A stretch of 64,000 nucleotides of DNA, taken from the NCBI GenBank assembly GCA_013397695.1, contig VYZI01000005.1:4785980-4849979 (forward strand), in the 5' to 3' direction. The notes beneath the pieces were generated by a model that was not told the origin of the DNA, made no database searches, and was given only the letters and a program-made list of their open reading frames with translations. Shown here one piece after another: positions 13,601-27,600 of the stretch. Position numbers and translations under genes: made by a program. This DNA is from Centropus unirufus (Eukaryota; Chordata; Aves; Cuculiformes; Centropidae). How positions within the stretch are numbered: the stretch's first letter is position 1; every line of letters begins with the position of its first letter.

Positions 13601-15028
13601 CTGTGAGAGACAAAACACCTAAAGATAAAAGGGGTCTGATCCTTTTTTCAGATGTGTTTTACAGCATTGTCACCCCACGGATTCCAAGGAAGACTCTTGG
13701 CTTGTAAACATAAAGGAGAGAAAACTCAGATCCAGTGTCTTCAATAATAAATAAAACTTGCAAGGGGAAATGAAATAGTTACTATAATCTCTTGACACAT
13801 TCAGGTATTTTACAAAGTCATAAAGGCTCCATTTATAGTTATTAAATGTTTTATGGAGTTTGGAGGACTTCTTTTTTATCTTCAAATCTTTACAAGCATC
13901 CAAACGGAATAATGTAGAGTATTATACTAAAGGAATGATTTTTCTCTTCTAAACTTGCCTCCCTTCCAAGCTGGTGTTAGTTTTCAGTGTTACTATATCA
14001 GCCAATCTTTTTTTTTTCATTTGCTGTATGTTCAATTTGTTCCTATGACACCACATTCATGATGACTTTTTGCAGTGGCTTGAATCCAGCAAGAAAATGA
14101 TTGTTTTAAGATCTTTAATCACATAACACTATTATGGAGTTCTTCACTGCCATGTGGACAAAATAAAACTGTTGTGCTATATTTGGAATTGCAGTAAAAC
14201 TGACTTGCTGTGCAGTACTTTACATATCGTTTTATTTCTAGAAGTTTAGGGCCATTACTTCAGAAAATTTTGATCCTTAGGTGATTTTAAATCTTAAGAT
14301 TAATAGGGTGCCCCAATAAGAGCCAATTCAGCGATCAAAACTACTTTAAGTGAGTAAAATAGCAGTTAAAATGCTTATCATCCCAATTAATTTGTATTAC
14401 AGCCACACTGCTGGATATCACTAATTGATTTATATACCCTCTTTCCTATACCCACTTACAAGGGCAATTATGAACTCTATCACATATGTTTAAATGGGTT
14501 ACATTAGAATAACATCTAGAAACTAGACTGTTGAGCTTAAAATCTTTAAGAACAGGTAGGTTCTTCATTAATGGGTAGACTATCAATCCACTACAAGTGG
14601 CCTATAACCTTTAAGGCGATACATGGTACTAATATTTCACTTTTTAATGGGCAGTTTGGGGTTGACTCCAATGATGAGCTCCACTGCTATTTTTAATTGT
14701 TTTTAAAATTTCATATTACAGGCAGCAATAAACACTTACAGATCAGTATTATACCATCCACAGCTTTCTGCAAAGCATGGTTTCTATAAACAAGTTAAAA
14801 CCCATACATCTGTAAATAATAAGTATAAGTATGCTGAATTTAATGAATAAGAGCACTAAAAGAAATTGAACAGTAGGGGTTCAGCAATTAGAGTAACTGC
14901 CCATTTTATTAAAAATGTATTGTTTCCAGCTTCACTTTAGAAGGCTTTTATTGCTCTGCTAATTCTGTCTTGATTTCCTTGGAAAAGACGGTCTAACTCC
15001 TTATTTTCCTTGACAGCCCCTGTCACTG

Positions 15029-15114
15029 GTCTGGTCCTGTTTTGCCTCTCATATGGACCTCTTGGAAATCTTGGGAAATCTTAGTAGTTCTTTTTCCACT
15101 AGTTACTCATCAAA
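15029..15114 (+). repeat. Old dispersed segment, copy 1
   Basis: This segment aligns with 17230-17317 in the same orientation, with roughly three quarters of bases identical by eye. Shared landmarks are gtctggtc, tttgcctc, agaaat/ggaaat with ttggg, cttattagttc/cttagtagttc and catcaaa. It is probably an ancient repeat family. I cannot name it. Confidence 0.6.
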
Positions 15115-17229
15115 ATTCTTTATTTCGCAAGGTTTCACCCCACCTCGGTGCTGCGATGAAACCCGCTGAACCAGCAAACGCCCGGCAGCCACCCCTGAGA
15201 GGGGCGAGTGGAAGAGCACATGCCCAACGTCCCAGCCACGCCGCTGGAAAACAGGGCCATTTGCTGAAGCTGGCAAGGCTTGTGGCCACAAAACAGAGCC
15301 ACATGTTCCCTCTTGCTGAGCAGCAGCCTCCTGCAGAGGACAGGGAGGTGCACAAACTGGGAGAGGCAAAGGTAGCTCTTTAAACCAAGGAGATGTCCTC
15401 GTACACATCTCCCGTGCCCCTGACGTTATTGCAGAGAACCTCTGGGGCACCTCTGCCTGTATACGGATGGTTTGCATCCACAGAGCTTACTTCCCGGGTA
15501 AGTGTTAAGACTATTTATTCTAGCCTAATAGCACCCAAAATTGCTGCAGCGCTGCAACTGTGGGAGTATAATTAAAACAATACATTATTTCCATTTAGAT
15601 GTGACACAATAACAGGAAAAAATGGCTTTCATCACTTGGGCTTATCTGCAGCAAGAAGGGCAGTTGGGACTAAAACGTAACCTTCCTGACATACTCCAGC
15701 ACACATATTTACAACATCTGAGAGAAAAACAGGGACTAATTCTGTCCTCCTTTATTCCCTCAGCATGCCAGACCAGGACAGTGACAGTGCGTTAGTAAGA
15801 ACAGCTCGCCTCAACATTTCGGATGCTAATGTAAGAAATTTAAGTTTATGAAATATTTAAGAAGTGAGTATTGCCAGTGTCTTTTCAGGAGGGTAAATAA
15901 AATATACAGTTTATCAAGTTGTTATGTTTGCCTGAGTGGAATTTCAGTATTTCTGAATTGAATACTCGCCACACAAAGGATGATAAGACAGTGGGGAGGG
16001 CACCAAGAAAAACTAAGACACTACCAGATTTCCTTACCTTGCAAAGCCTTTGACACTGAGTTTACATATTTTTTTAAATCTATTCTTTAGAATTTTTATA
16101 GGTCCATTTTTCTTTCCACCAGTGGGGCTAACCTGGCAAACATCCCTCTCTCCCCCTTCAAAGTACGTGTAGTGGAAGCTGAAAGCTGGGAAGGAGCTGA
16201 GTGTCCTAGAGCCAAGTGGTAGCAACACTGTGACTGTGGCTCAGAGTACACCTCTACTTGCTGCCTGGAAGACCAAAAATCAATAAAATAAGACATTCAC
16301 AAGAGACTGGAGACAAGACGAGCACGGCGTCTGGAGAGCACATTTTCCAGTATTCTCTTCTCCTGTTCACTACCTGCAATGGATTTTCCTGTTCAACCCT
16401 TGGAGCCAGGAACGCTCATAATTTTACCTGCATGTCATCTATTGGTACTATTCTCTCTCAGAAGACAAAAAAATACACCCGCACTGTGCTGGAGGGAAAC
16501 ACACAAGTGCTAACAGTGTTTCTTCATCCCTTGGTCTTTCTTATTCAATACCTACCTTCAAAAGGGACCTGGGGTTTTTTGTTGTCCAGCTAAGCTGCTC
16601 ACACGTGACTGCAGCATCCCAGCCTTTCAAACAGGGACCACGTTAACAGTACTGTACACAGAATATGGCAAAAAGGAAAATATTCATCTTCCAATAGCTG
16701 GACAAGCAACATTCAGTCCTGACACCATGTCCCAGGAAACTTAAAGCAAAGCTTTTACTTCAAAGAAGGGAAGTTACATTTTTTCAAGTGAGATTCAAGG
16801 CCAGAAGATCTCTGGCTATTGTGCTTAGATAATTTTTAAATTATCTTTTTATGATTATTTAATATTACATATATGTGTATAAGAACATTTCACAAAACAC
16901 ATATTTTTAGGGGGAAAAAGGCCTGACTTTTCCTGCTGTGTTCCAGAGATTTGGGCAATCCTTTTCTGTAGCAATTAAGCTCATTTTTACAAATCCTTTT
17001 CCAGTTGTCACAGCGGGAAAGATGTATTATTAAATGTAAATTAATTCAGTGCCATCTTCCTGAATTTGCTGAAAGACGGCCTTAGTGCCTCTACTAATAG
17101 CAAAAGGATACTGAAGCCACAGTGAATTATTCTTGACAACACACCAAGGCTATTAGAGAAAACGGCAGCATATAATTGGCCCAAACTGTGACACACCTAG
17201 CAAAGCTTTCCTCTACTTTTCTTCATAAA

Positions 17230-17317
17230 GTCTGGTCTTAGTTTGCCTCCCATTACACAGATCTCTGAGAAATTTGGGGAAGTCTTATTAGTTCTTTTCC
17301 CACTCTTTAAGCATCAA
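17230..17317 (+). repeat. Old dispersed segment, copy 2
   Basis: Partner of 15029-15114, about 2.2 kb away in the same orientation. Similarity fades on both sides (ctttcctctacttttc before, atatgacatttttg after), so this is a small shared unit rather than a large duplication. Confidence 0.6.
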
Positions 17318-18539
17318 ATATGACATTTTTGTCATCCAAAGATTAAAATCAGTAAAAAAATAACCAGAAAAAGAGTAACCCATGAACTGAAGAGACGCAC
17401 TCTGAGAAAACTCACCTCTGCCTGACCGGTTTACCCGGGAACCAATCCTTGTGGGCAGTCCCAGAGGGACAGGGGCACATTTTGGAAAGCTCTCACACCA
17501 GCAAGGCATGGGGGAGGCCCCGCTGTTTGACAGCACCCCCGGCATTAGCAAACCAGTTTGCCTGATCACTGCCTTCTATTGTTTCTTGAGATAAGCAGGG
17601 CCCCAGTGAACAATTAAAGCTTTCAATAAATAATCTGTAAGCACATTCATTTGATTTACTGTTATTTGATACAGCAGTTAGTTTCAATGGGGCAGTTACT
17701 ATTGATCACGTAAAGTACTACAGACAAACATGAAACACTTCCACAACTCCATGGATTATTACTCTTTATCTGCCACTCATCTGGGTTACTTGTAATGGTT
17801 GTGAAATTTAAAATCAATAACAACAATTAGCGTTTGGTATACTCTCAGGAATTAATAATGTGAAATATGTTTTGTTACAAAAATGAAAGGCTGAAGAGCC
17901 TGCAAACACCAGAGACCCTTGGAAATAGCAAAACTCAAATAATTTCTCTTGGTATTATAAAGAGCCCAATAAAGGGGGTAAAGAAAAGAAAAAAATATTG
18001 GTATTTTTAATGCACCTGCAAGCATACCCAGACTTAGAAAGGAGTAATAGTAAGATTCACAAAGTAAATTGGTGAGATTTAGGTATACAACTTTCAATTA
18101 AGCTGGTGAGAAAGAGGTAGCCAAATTTTCCTTAAAAAATTCCACTACAAGGCCTACAATTTCATACTCCTTGACCTCTACAGGAGTTTTGAGTTCGTTA
18201 ACAATGGAAGGATCTGCTCCTGTATAGGGGAAGTGAAGACACTGGAAAAGGTATGACTCCTCTTCCCACCACCTTTTACTAGAGTCTATCCCCCAAAAAA
18301 GGAAAGGTATCTAAACGTAAGAAATGAGAACAAAATGAAATTAATAAAGCTGGAAACTGATTGTATTGGATGTATGTTGAAAAATATCTTTTCTCTTAAC
18401 TTCTGATTCATATAAATTAGTTGTGGATCTAATGAAATGCATGGAAATAAAAGTATTTTGAGATCTCTGCTAGAGTAATAATTCTAGATAATTAAAATGC
18501 AAAGCAATAAGAAAAATGTTTTATCATTAAACTGTAACC

Positions 18540-18790
18540 AGAGCTCTGTGTGAAATCGTCCATTCAGAAGACTTGTTTTTCATCAATTATTTGTTATTTA
18601 TCTGGTGTAAATATAAGAAGGTCTAATTAAAATGTATGACTCCTTATGCGGCTTCTTGTCATTAAGACCAATGAAAGCATTCTGAAGACCATAATGAAAT
18701 AATTACGTTTGCCTTTAAGAATCCTCTTCAACAACACATGGCAGTACTACACTAAATTAAAACATCAGGAACTAAATTTCTCTTGCATCT
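18540..18790. promoter_or_regulatory. Candidate regulatory block in the RARB intron
   Basis: Homeodomain-type cores cluster here: catcaattat, gtctaattaaaatg, gtcattaag and aaataattacg, without simple repeats or ORFs. AT-richness alone could explain some of them. Confidence 0.22.
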
Positions 18791-20945
18791 ATTTCCATTT
18801 TCACTAATTATACCCCCAAGCTTTCCAATAGACCAGGCCCTAAAATTCTTTTGAAGCTGAAACAGCCTAAAGAACAGCAGCCTTTTCAGAGTAATGGACT
18901 TTGATGAAGAAACAAAGGTAATGTAGCCCTGGAAGCATTAATATTTCAAATGGAGTTATCATGTGAAAATATGTGTTTATTTGAAAAATGGGGAAAAGAT
19001 TGTTGGTTAAGAGCCAAATACGTGTTCTAGGGAAACTGATACTCTGATTTAATCTCATTTAATCGCGTCATTCCTTCCTCACCTCTTTTCGTCAGAGTAT
19101 TTTCGTGTTCTGCACAGATATTAAGGTTAGCGAAAACATAACAAACATGGTACTACTGGGCAGCGTCAGTATACCGTGCTGTAACTAAGCTCTAGTTGCA
19201 TATCTTGGTAAAGGTGAAAACAGCCCCTGTGAATAATTGCAGTGTTCATGCTGGACTCTATTTCACGGAGAGGAGAACAGCTATTTTCCCAAACCACATC
19301 CCAACACGCTGTGCTTCCCAACACATTACTCGTACTTCAACCATGAAGTCTTGCAGGACCTCTCCAAAACACAGAGAAAGGAAAGGATTCGGATAAGGAA
19401 ACAGAAAAAAAAAAACCCAGAAGGATGTGAGTCAGCTCTGACTACTTGCAGGCAGCTGAAGGCTTCGTTTCAAAACTTCGGGGAGATAAATGGATCCTTG
19501 TTGGCGTGGTCTCAGAGAAGTGAATGTGGCAACACACGCAAAGCATAGAAAGACAAGCTGTTCACATACCTGACCTGCATAGCATGTGACAATATGTGCA
19601 ACTGGAAAAAACACAGCCGGAATGTGGTCTCTGAACTGAGAGAGGAAAGCTGAGGGTCATTTGGGAACAAAGACTTGGGAAAAGTATAGTCTTCTTCTAG
19701 CCCCTCCTCATCAAAGACTCTCTGCACAAATATATGAAAGATAATGTCAGATCACCTTTTGTTCTGCATGTTACGTCTTAGTGTTCAAAGTGTAGGGTGA
19801 AAACAGAAGGATCTTTAAGAAAGACAGGTCTCCAGGCCTTTCCAGCCAGCCACTAAGGACGATCTGACATAAACCCTGATCTAGCAACTAAAAGAATTTC
19901 TTCCTTAAATAAATGAAAAGAGCAACCTAAGAATAAAGCAACGCCAAGGAATATTCTGAAAGGGGGAGGGCAAAAAAGCCCACAAACCTCCTCAGATCAG
20001 AAACTGAGAAGCAGAAGTATGAACAATTGCTTAAGACCAAACTACCACCACCCCTGAGGACCTGATCTTAACAATAAAAAAGCTCACGTGTGTGACTTTT
20101 TTAGCCAGGCCTTTGACTTGTGCCCCAAGCCAAAAACACAGATTGGAAGGTTAGCGCTCTCTGCTCAGAAGAACGTTGTAGAGAAGATAGGATCTTTGAT
20201 TGAAGCAACCCAGAGAGTTGTACAAAGAAACCCCAGAGAGATGCAGTTTGAGGTGCACGGGTATTTCCTTGTACGCGAACAAGGGTCCTGGGGAAAGCAT
20301 CCATCCACCTGCAGATCAATTGCCTTGACAAGCACAGCCCTTGCCAAGGGGAGAGTTTGGGCAGGTATCACCAGATGGCACTGTGACACAGGCTTCCAAC
20401 TCCTTTTACTTCATGTGCGAGTGAATGTTCAGTCTTGGAAAGACAGGCAGTGCCTGTCTTCATTGTGAGTTTTGGGGTACAAGATGAAGAATTAACAAGG
20501 TGCTTGGGAGACGGAGAGAGGCGAGCTGCTGAGGAGCCTCCTTGCTGCCCGGGAGGCTGTTCTTCACACACTGGTGTATGGGATGGGATGCTCCCAAGAC
20601 CTCCCAAAAGCCAAGGTACAGCTGTTCTGGGCTTTAACAGTACTTAACTAGTTTCACTTGTCAACAAGTGAAATATTTAAATCAACTCAGATGCTGCTAC
20701 ACCCACTTATCATGTGGGTGAACTGGGGAATCCTCTTGGTATCAGTCACCAGCCGGCACAGGACCGATTCTCATACAAGGCTGGAAGATGACAAGGAAGT
20801 CTAGTAGGAAAAATGACACACACCTCTATGTGATGTGCTGCTGTAGCACCAGCCAGCTTGGCAGAGAGGACCACTGTAATGGCTGTTCTCAGGAACTCAC
20901 CACAAGCTGCAGTCAGATAAAAATAAAACCACAGGATTAAATAGA

Positions 20946-21075
20946 TTTTTTTTTTTTTATCTGACTGGCTGGGGTGGGCTGTGTTTGGTGGGTTGGTTTT
21001 TTTTTTGGGGGGAGGGCTTCTTCTTGGGAGGGGTCAAGGGGCTCTGGGGGTTTTTCTTTCTTTGTCCAAGTTTTT
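20946..21075 (+). repeat. T- and G-rich low-complexity stretch
   Basis: T runs alternate with G-rich stretches such as ggctggggtgggctg and ttttttggggggaggg. A 64-codon Gly/Phe-rich ORF here is a by-product of composition. Confidence 0.6.
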
Positions 21076-23649
21076 TTTAATTTAATCATTTCTTCCATTG
21101 TTGTATCTCATGGGCACAAAAAGTGGCTTTCTAGGACTGAAGCACTCTCTGAAGGAAATGAGAGTTAAATCCAACTGTGGCAGTTGTCTCTGGTTAGTGA
21201 AACACTGGGCAACTTGTTTAAATTGCTCCACACCTCTGCTATGAATCTATGTAATGAGAAAGATCCTTTCTAAGAATAAAAGAAATGTTGAATTGCATGA
21301 GCTTTTACTGGCATTTCGTAAAGTACTGACTTTATAAAGGAATAAAGACACTACGGACTCACTCATATGACCACTCTGTGTCTGCCATGCTTATTAAAAT
21401 CAAGGGTGGAGGGTTGAGTACATCTCAGTGCTTCACTAGATAAGGCTCTAAAAGACAAAAGCCCACTTAATTTGTCATTTTATTGTTCAAAGTTCCTTGC
21501 AAAAAATACAATGTGAGCCTAGAGAGAAATATTATGGTTCAACAGGACAAGATCCTTCAAACCATTAAAAGAAACTAAGTGGTGCTAAAAAACCTCTCTG
21601 TTGTGAGACATTTCTCTGCTCTTTTTCTTAGGGGATGCACTTAGAGGGTAAAGCGTAAGTCACTGAAAGTGCATAAAACGGAAGTCTCACCAAATTATGG
21701 ATGGTCTTTAATATCATGTCCTTAGTAGTGTGGATCCAGAGCACTCCGAAAATTTATAAATACTCATTCAAGCTTTAACCTATTAAACCTACACAAGTGT
21801 CGCTTGCGTGTGTATATTTAACTTACACAGTTCTATAATATTCAGTTTATATTTGGTATAAGCAGGGAAAAGAAAAATCACCTTGTCCAAGGGGAACAGA
21901 AGGTACATTATATACTCTGTGCCTAGGATTCTTTACACAGACTTACCAGATTATATTTCCATCTCTCTGAACAAAGTACTTGAAGAAGCTGTAAGGCTCA
22001 TGCAAAAAGCTAAAACAAAGCGGGGTCAGTTATGTAAGGGCTGGCATTAGTTTGTTAAAAGTTTTTTTCCTGCCCACTCCCTAATAAAGGGACAAAGAAG
22101 TGAACATTGTGGGAATGTGTTTCGAAACCACATGATATCCTTATCAGATTGTCATGTACAAGGGAGGTTCTCACACAGGGACCCCATGCTGGTGAGGTGC
22201 CTCGTCACATGATGCAAGCTCTCTGCCCCCATTCAGATTACGAAAATGAGCTGAAGGGAGCTAGATATTCCCTCTCCTCCTTCTTTACCCCCTTTCCCCT
22301 CCTCAAATCATCAAAATGCGCGGGGACCAAGGTCATATTAATTTGCTGGCACAGGGAAAGCAATCCTGAGCAGCTGTTAATGATGAGTGAGTATATGAAG
22401 AAGACAATCTAGCTATCAAAATCAGTAGCACAAGTTTGAAATTGTCTCAGGTTAGAATCTGACATGCAGACTTTAATGCAAGGAAAAAAAAAACTGGAGA
22501 AATCTGTGAACCAAACAAAATAAAATATAGGGAACAAAAAAAACCCCAAACTCTGGTTAACTGGTAAATTTATAGGAAGAGAGTAATGTGTTTTTATAAA
22601 CAAGTCCTACTTTGTCATCTAAGTGTCTCTATTTCCACCATTAATGTTGTGAAGCCTGTCCCTGAATTACTTTTTCATATAGTTTGAGGGAAGAGGGAAA
22701 GTCTGTTAAAATTGTTTAATATTAAATGAAGGTTCTAAACAGTATTTGGTCATTTAATTACGTGGCCTATTTTTAAAAGTGCTGAGGGAGCTCCTAGATG
22801 CTCAGCATATTTGGAAATGAAACCATGAAATGTGGATTTAGGATGCTAACTTCAGGCTACTGTTTCCGACATTCTTAGCTTTTCAAACACATTTGCTCAT
22901 GCAACGACAGATTAACAAAATCCCAGACCAGTTTAAAACCCACATTTTTGGATGAAAGTTCTTTACTGATTACAATTAGGAGGAACAGCTAAGATTACTG
23001 TGACTGAAAAACTGCCCAGAAGAATCATTCCCGCATGATACCAGTTTGTTTATTTTGTACCTAGAATATGGTTCTCATAAAAAGGCAGCAGCAGGCAAAA
23101 GGCATCACTCTTGGTTTGCCTGTTAAAAAAAAAAAAATCCAGCTTTGCTCCCCTCCTGCCTAATACTTTCACAGTACAGAGAAAATGATTATTCTGTTAC
23201 TTTAGAACAGTTTTGAGCATTTTGCGGCTTAGATCTTCGTGGTTCCATTTGGTTTGAAAGGGCTTGGATTTCAGCAAGAAGTGGCACGGGTCACACTGCA
23301 TGGGGACAGACTTCATGCACATGAGCAAAGGTCAAAATCAATCATAGCTTTGTATTTCCAGGCCTATTAATTTTGGCAGTTTACCCTGCCAGAAGGTGCT
23401 AAAATATTTGCTTCCCAAAAGGAGTAAACCTCAAGAAGAGGCAGGAATATAATCAGCTTCTCAACCACAGAGCAACAAGAGAGGAGGGGAAAGGACCTCT
23501 TCCTCGCCTTAGCCGTTAACCCATCCAGACGTTGGATGCAGCATTTTCAGCAAAAAGTTGAAAGATTTCACAGCACAGTGACTTGAAAAGGACAATAGGC
23601 CTATTTAGGCAATTATATTATGCAGGCTTTGTTATTAGGCAGCCCTGCT

Positions 23650-24640
23650 CAGTCCCAGAAAGTCTGGATAATCAAAAGTGTCCAAGTACAGGAAGGGGAA
23701 AAGTACAACCCCACCCTCCCGCACAGCCGCTGCCAGGACCTCTGGATTTGAAGGGTAAAGTCTATTTACTGAAGCTCCTTGGCCATTTTATACATCAACT
23801 GATATCCTTCCTCTCGGGGCTGCATGCTACAGCCTCGCAAAGCTCTGGAAAGCTCTCCGAAACCACAGCTCATTTGGCTCCAGCCACTCACCCCAGTAAA
23901 TCCGCTGCTCGGAGGCTGCTGCCAGCCCCCTACGGCAGAAGCTGCGAGGGGGAGAGGGATGCTCCCCCCAAGGGGCACGCATGCCAGCACCATTCCCCAC
24001 GGCCAAACAGGTCTGGAAACTCATCGCAGCTGTGCTCTGCTTTCCAGGTCTCAGTAGGATGGGGCACAGCACGGCCATGGGCTGCAGCCCTTCCCGAGCA
24101 CAATGTCCCTTTTCACAACCCCACTCCCAAATCCGAATCCTGGCTAACACAGCCGCGCTTCATCGGCTGGGGAAGGGCGCTGGAGAAATTGGACCTGAGC
24201 ACAACCCGTCCCTCCCGGGATGGGGTTTCGGGGAGGTGGAAGCGTAATCCGCCATCCCAGCTTGCTGCGGTGGAGGCGGGATGCACACATGGTTAATGAA
24301 GAGGGCCCAGCGCTAAGTGGGGATTTAGCTGGATGCGAGGATGACTTAGCTTCGCTGCCTGAAATATTACCTCTCTCTTTCAACTCCCTAACTTTGCTGT
24401 AACCCACTCCGAGGCAGCGCCTGGCTTTGTTCTGACAAGTTGCACCTTTGCTGCACGGACTCATTAGGGAAGTGGGGAGTCACCCAAAGAGACACGGCTT
24501 TTCTGCCAAGCTCATCCCACCCTGACTTCACCAGCGAATGCCTCTCATCAGTTTTGTCCGCAGGAGTTTTTGACAGCGGTGCATGTCCATTAGAGCTTCC
24601 CTGGCCTAGCAGCTGGATAGGGCGAACTCTATCGGAGTCC
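23650..24640. other. GC-rich patch inside the RARB intron
   Basis: This stretch of about 1 kb is distinctly richer in G, C and CpG than its flanks and has long ORFs on both strands, the longest 237 codons on plus (23583-24296). Those ORFs lack recognisable domains, and GC-rich DNA has few stops by chance. I see no clear promoter or splice pattern. It could be an intronic CpG island, an enhancer, or composition drift. Confidence 0.35.
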
Positions 24641-27600
24641 GCACAGAGAACAGTTGTTCTCGTTTCAATTAATGTGGAAGAAAAATATCTCCATGCCATT
24701 TTTTTTTTTAATTGAAGGGGATCAGAAGCACACACTTTCCAACACATATTTCAGGGCGCTGAGCTACAAGTATAAGAATTTAAACAAAGACTGCGTCCCT
24801 AAGCAAATCAGTCCTAGCGATTTTGCTGTAAAGTTTATAGATGAACTTTAAAGAAAATAACCTGGTTCAAACAGATCTTGCCTTCTGGGCACAGGCAAAC
24901 ACACCTGCAGCAATCTGATACTTGGGAATGCAGATTACAAGTCCTTCACTTCAAAATGTTTGTTTTTAAATACAGAAAGATGAAAGAAAATAAAGTATTG
25001 AGCTTTTTTTTTTTTTGTTCTGTGGAGCACAGATGTTTCCAGTATTTCCAGTGCTTGCAGGGAACGAGAACCTGACCCAAACATCGCAAAAATAATCCGG
25101 AATTCAGAAAGAAAACACATGCCTTCTGGACTCCCATCTTCACGAACTTTCTGAAAGTTAATACCTGCCAGATCCTCCCTGGCCAAACATATCCCACCAA
25201 GCCGAAATAAGAACCACACACTGCTAGAGCCTCAACATCCTACTAAATTCTTCTGCCATATCCATGAATTTTACCTGCATCAAATTTCTTTTCCATCTAA
25301 ACCTAACAAAATGTGATAGGCAGTAGTCTTCTACTTGATATAATTAGATGAAACATTGCATACTGCCAAACAAACTTACTCTTGTTCTGGGCCTCCTAAT
25401 TTTATTTTTTTTTTTGGTGTTTGGTTTTTTTTTTTTGCCTGTTTAATTAATGAAGACTAATGAAGACTTTAATAGGTCTTTCCAAGTCCAAAGGAAAATC
25501 ACTATTCTTTGCAGCTCTTTCTCTCTCAGGGCTTGTCCTGTTCCCACTTCTGCCGTATTTTGTTAGCTCACATTTCACCAAAAGTTACTCATTGTCTCTC
25601 AGTATTTGTCTTCGCTGAACTATGAAGGAGTGGAAAATTCTGCCTTACTTAGGAAAGTGTAAATTACTCATTCTTACAATTTTAACTCTTCTGTCTGCTT
25701 AAGAACTTTTCTCATCTAATTGGATTATGTTGACCTGATTCCTATCTTAAGAGAAAAGGAGTGAGAAAGACTTAACGATTAAAAGTACAGTTAGTTCTAC
25801 TTTAGTTTCTGAGTTTGTAAGTTTATTTGCAAATAAGTGATTTTTTAAAAAACTATTAACAACATAATTAATATCACATCTAGAACATAAACACGTACGA
25901 GCACAAATTTAGGTATTTTTTGTGTGCTCACAACACATCTTGCTACACACAGTGGCTAACGTTTGCTTTGCAACCCCTTAGCAGGTTTTTCCTCCCACAG
26001 GAGGGAGGAAGAAAATACCACACAAGTTAAGGTCACGTTTGGGTTGCGCCTTACCCTCTATTTTTACTTTGCAGACCCTGTGGACTAGAGAATTCATGAT
26101 GCTGCACGAGTGTTTAGTGGACTGCAACGGGTTTAGCACACCCAAGATGTGCTGAAGTTGTAGACCTACAGCATTCTGCCCTAACCCCTGCAATGGCAAA
26201 TTTTCTAGCATTTCGGGTGAAACCCTGATGCTGTCTGGAATTGTTACCAGCCTGTTCAGTGTCCCTCACCAACCATTTACTCCACAATCATATCTGTATC
26301 AAAGCAGCATTTCTAAGGCCTAAAGCAGAGGCTGAAAAAAAAAAGCTGTTATGAAAGAGGCAAAAATAAAATAACAAAACAGACAAAAAAAAAACCCCAA
26401 AACCTTGCTATTACACATCTAATAATTTCAAAATTTGGCTATGATTACATTCCATTAAATCACAGAGGTCTTCATAAAAACAGTCAGGTAACACTTGAAT
26501 TAGAATTAAACTTTGTTATCTTTGTATTTGTAAGCACTGAGAACATTCAGACCATTAAGGGCTTTCTGGATCACAAAAAAAAATAAAATCTGGTTTTGGT
26601 CATTATTCGCATGAGATGCAAGACAAAATTTTACATGTTGAGAGAATTCTAGTATTTTACAACTCATTTACATATATTTATCCACACAATTAAAGTGCTC
26701 ACAGTTTCTTCAAAATTAAAAAACAAAACTTGCACTAAAATCAAATAGAATTCTTCATTTGGACCCCAACTAAATTTCTTTTCCACATTTCTATGCCATT
26801 AACTTTCACAGTTCAAATTACAGCCATCGTATTATGATTCAGGTTTCAGCCTGATTTTAAATTCCCATGCAGTGAAGATTAATCCTATTGCTTACACAGT
26901 TATGAGACTGGATTCCTGAATACATTTTCCTGTGTTCTCTATTTACTCTTGTTAATATGAGCTTCTTTGATTAGCTAAACTTTGCTGTTATCAACGTTTG
27001 TCTCTTATCACAGGCCCTAGGCAAATGACATATTTACCACTCGTTCCATTCTGATAAGGGTAATCCTGTGTTTAACTTGCCCAAGAACAAACACCATATA
27101 TTTTGTTTTTAAGAATCTTGCTTCTAGGTATTAACAACATACAAGAGAATGAGCAGGACTTTTAAAACTACAAGTTATTTAAATAATATTTAGCGAGCGT
27201 AAGTTTTAACAACAGCATATTCCTCCTACTCCAGGAAAGTTTATTTAATCCCAAGTTTCCACAATAGCACTGCTGAAGTTATACTAAAGTTTAAATCATG
27301 GAAGGAGGAAAACGCATTTTTAGTAAAACATCTGGTTTGGGTTTTTTTTTCCCCTCCCTGAGTGAAGCTCTCCCATAGCTAAAAACATTATTTTGAAGTA
27401 AAAGCTTTGTTTCCTGTGTTGTTTCAAGCATTTTGAAAACTGCGCGGAGAAAATAAACTTCCCATGCTGAACTTCACAGACTAATTTTAATTGTGAAGAC
27501 ATCAAAACATTTGCAGTGTTGTAGGCTGGTAGACACTGATTTTTACGATTCTGTTTTCATTACTCAGCCCACATAAACGTCATATGGTGGCTGAAAACTT

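Noticed and set aside
23583..24296. 237-codon plus-strand ORF in the GC-rich intronic patch
   Set aside because: No recognisable domain, and other frames on both strands are also open, as expected from GC-rich non-coding DNA. There is no promoter or splice context.
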